Origin: Pelagerythrobacter sp041912895
GTDB lineage: Bacteria > Pseudomonadota > Alphaproteobacteria > Sphingomonadales > Sphingomonadaceae
Assembly: GCF_041912895.1 (NCBI RefSeq)
Contig: NZ_JAYSGI010000001.1
Span: 186,001-250,000, forward strand
Direction of reading: 5' to 3'
DNA length: 64,000 bases
Below, one piece after another: positions 62,983-64,000 of the stretch. The translations under genes were made by a program, and so were the position numbers. The first letter of the stretch is position 1, and each line of letters begins with the position of its first letter. The notes beneath the pieces are model-generated. The model worked only from the letters and a program-made list of their open reading frames with translations. It was not told where the DNA came from and did no database searches.

Positions 62983-64000
62983 TCAATTTTCCCGGGAATG
63001 ATGGGTCAGTTTCGCGCGAAAGCCGCGCAGGCTCTGCAAAGCCAGTTCCTCGCCGGCGGTTCGGGTCCTGAAGAACTGCCTGATCTTGACGGACAGGTAC
63101 CACAACCAGAAAACGGCAGTATTTCTCGGTTCCTTGCCCGGCTCGTTGCCTTCGACCAGCCATTGCCCTTTCAGCGCGGTTCGGCTGGCGAATATCTTGC
63201 TCCAAACCAGCAAGGCGCGGTCGGCCACCGCTTCGTCGGATAGCGAAGCAAGAACCTTGATCTGGCTTCTGAATCTTGCCGGCTGAAACATGAGTGCCCG
63301 GACCATCTCGTCGTCGAGCATGCCGCGCGCCGGAGCCTTCACGCCCAATCCCGATCGCTCGTTTGGGGGCAGGATCGAGGCCGCCAGTTCCACTGCCGGG
63401 CGGAGATGAAAGCGCTCGACAACGCGGTCCCATTTGGCCCGATCAAGCTGATTGCTTCGCATGAACTGGACAATGTCGGTGATGAACAGCGGACCGTTAT
63501 TCAACTCGTGATCGAGCATGCCGTGAACGATCAGGTGGGCAAGCAGCAATTCTGTTCGGGGAACGGGCAGTTCCGCTTTCCCGACATGAACGACATTGCG
63601 CGCTTCCCAAACGTCCTGTTCGATAGACTGCAATACGGTCGAGGGCAGCGACACCTTGGGCGAAATCATCCGGTAGTGAAGTTCGACCGGTAATATGCGG
63701 TTGGGGGAATGGATCGGAGGAAGATGCTTGCCGTCCTCCACGATGTCCGGGGGGACATGGGCAAACCGGTCCAGACTCCCGCCCTTGTCGTGCAGAAGGG
63801 CATAGGCGTCGTGCAATCGTTCCGGTTCGATCAGCACGTCGATATCGCGCATTGGCCGCATCCATGATGCGGGATAGTCGCGAAAGGCCAGCGGCACGCC
63901 CTTGAGAAAAACGTGCGCAATCCCCGCATCGACGAACATTTCGTGGATCTGCACGCATTCGCGGCCGATCTTGAGGGCTTGAAATACACTACGATCGCGG
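62983..64000 (-). CDS. Nucleotidyltransferase-family protein (5' end outside window)
   Basis: At least 323 residues from the GTG at 63954; the frame is open to the right edge, and family members have 60 or more residues before this point, so the start is outside. VFLKGVPLAFRDYP followed by MRPMRDIDVLI is the metal-binding D-x-D of the uncharacterised NTP_transf_5 (PF14907) group, with HLIVHGMLDH as a later helix. Such proteins occur in exopolysaccharide clusters and in some lasso-peptide clusters with an HPr-kinase-like protein. The GC content is lower than elsewhere, and the gene abuts tRNA-Met, so an accessory cluster may begin here. Confidence 0.78.
   Translation of the reverse strand, partial: RDRSVFQALKIGRECVQIHEMFVDAGIAHVFLKGVPLAFRDYPASWMRPMRDIDVLIEPERLHDAYALLHDKGGSLDRFAHVPPDIVEDGKHLPPIHSPNRILPVELHYRMISPKVSLPSTVLQSIEQDVWEARNVVHVGKAELPVPRTELLLAHLIVHGMLDHELNNGPLFITDIVQFMRSNQLDRAKWDRVVERFHLRPAVELAASILPPNERSGLGVKAPARGMLDDEMVRALMFQPARFRSQIKVLASLSDEAVADRALLVWSKIFASRTALKGQWLVEGNEPGKEPRNTAVFWLWYLSVKIRQFFRTRTAGEELALQSLRGFRAKLTHHSREN

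Overview
The window is a dense, GC-rich chromosomal segment of an alphaproteobacterium. The best fit is the order Sphingomonadales, probably Erythrobacteraceae. The clues are gene style and content: a MipZ-type division ATPase, CtrA-like TTAA-N7-TTAA sites, an EmrE-like and an NDUFS4-like small protein, and a bamA-skp-fabZ locus that lacks lpxD, lpxA and lpxB, as expected for bacteria that use glycosphingolipids in place of LPS. No rRNA operon, CRISPR array, insertion sequence or prophage is visible. Most genes are housekeeping genes in tight, often overlapping operons.

Layout, left to right. 0-6.5 kb: a PhoQ-type histidine kinase cut by the left edge, a lipoprotein with a 21-bp-repeat-encoded DDWRDRR tail, chorismate mutase diverging from a polyprenyl diphosphate synthase, the helicase HrpB, and a small complex I subunit flanked by two related palindromic repeat elements. 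6.6-14.8 kb: SRP RNA, dnaX, ybaB, an aldolase-like gene, an SDR with a divergent AraC regulator broken by a TAG codon, lon and an HU gene. 14.8-22.6 kb: an unknown lipoprotein, an RlmB-type methyltransferase, tRNA-Tyr, an M28 peptidase, a FabH-like synthase, a PAP2 protein, and psd-pssA for phosphatidylethanolamine synthesis. 22.6-35.4 kb: the conserved envelope and translation cluster rpsB-tsf-(phosphoesterase)-pyrH-frr-uppS-cdsA-dxr-rseP-bamA-skp-fabZ, followed by rpmE.

35.4-44.8 kb: an SMR efflux protein, a prolyl-4-hydroxylase-like oxygenase, tRNA-His, a Leu/Phe/Val dehydrogenase, the cytochrome c maturation operon ccmCDEFGH plus a TPR protein (no ccmA or ccmB here), and the potassium transporter kup. 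44.8-50 kb: a minus-strand operon dapF-mtaB-ftsY-yciB, then a membrane GGDEF/EAL protein. 50-56.5 kb: an EVE-domain protein, a CsbD-like stress protein, an LplT-like MFS transporter, pgsA, mipZ, and an rnd-oxyR operon. 56.5-62.9 kb: aspS, a second PAP2 protein, acpP-fabF-mltG, a 2H phosphoesterase and tRNA-Met. At the right edge a lower-GC nucleotidyltransferase-family gene sits beside that tRNA and runs off the window. It may be the end of an accessory cluster.

Functionally the region joins protein synthesis and export (SRP RNA, ftsY, rpsB, tsf, frr), phospholipid and isoprenoid synthesis (pssA, psd, pgsA, cdsA, uppS, dxr, ispB), fatty acid elongation (acpP, fabF, fabZ, a FabH-like protein), envelope biogenesis (bamA, skp, rseP, mltG) and respiration (ccm genes, complex I subunit). 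The least ordinary signals are: the two palindromic elements; a shared TTGAC...GCTGTGGATAAC promoter/DnaA-box arrangement upstream of both rpsB and mipZ; three CtrA-like sites; the nonsense-disrupted AraC gene; the repeat-tailed lipoprotein; and the tRNA-adjacent nucleotidyltransferase at the right edge.
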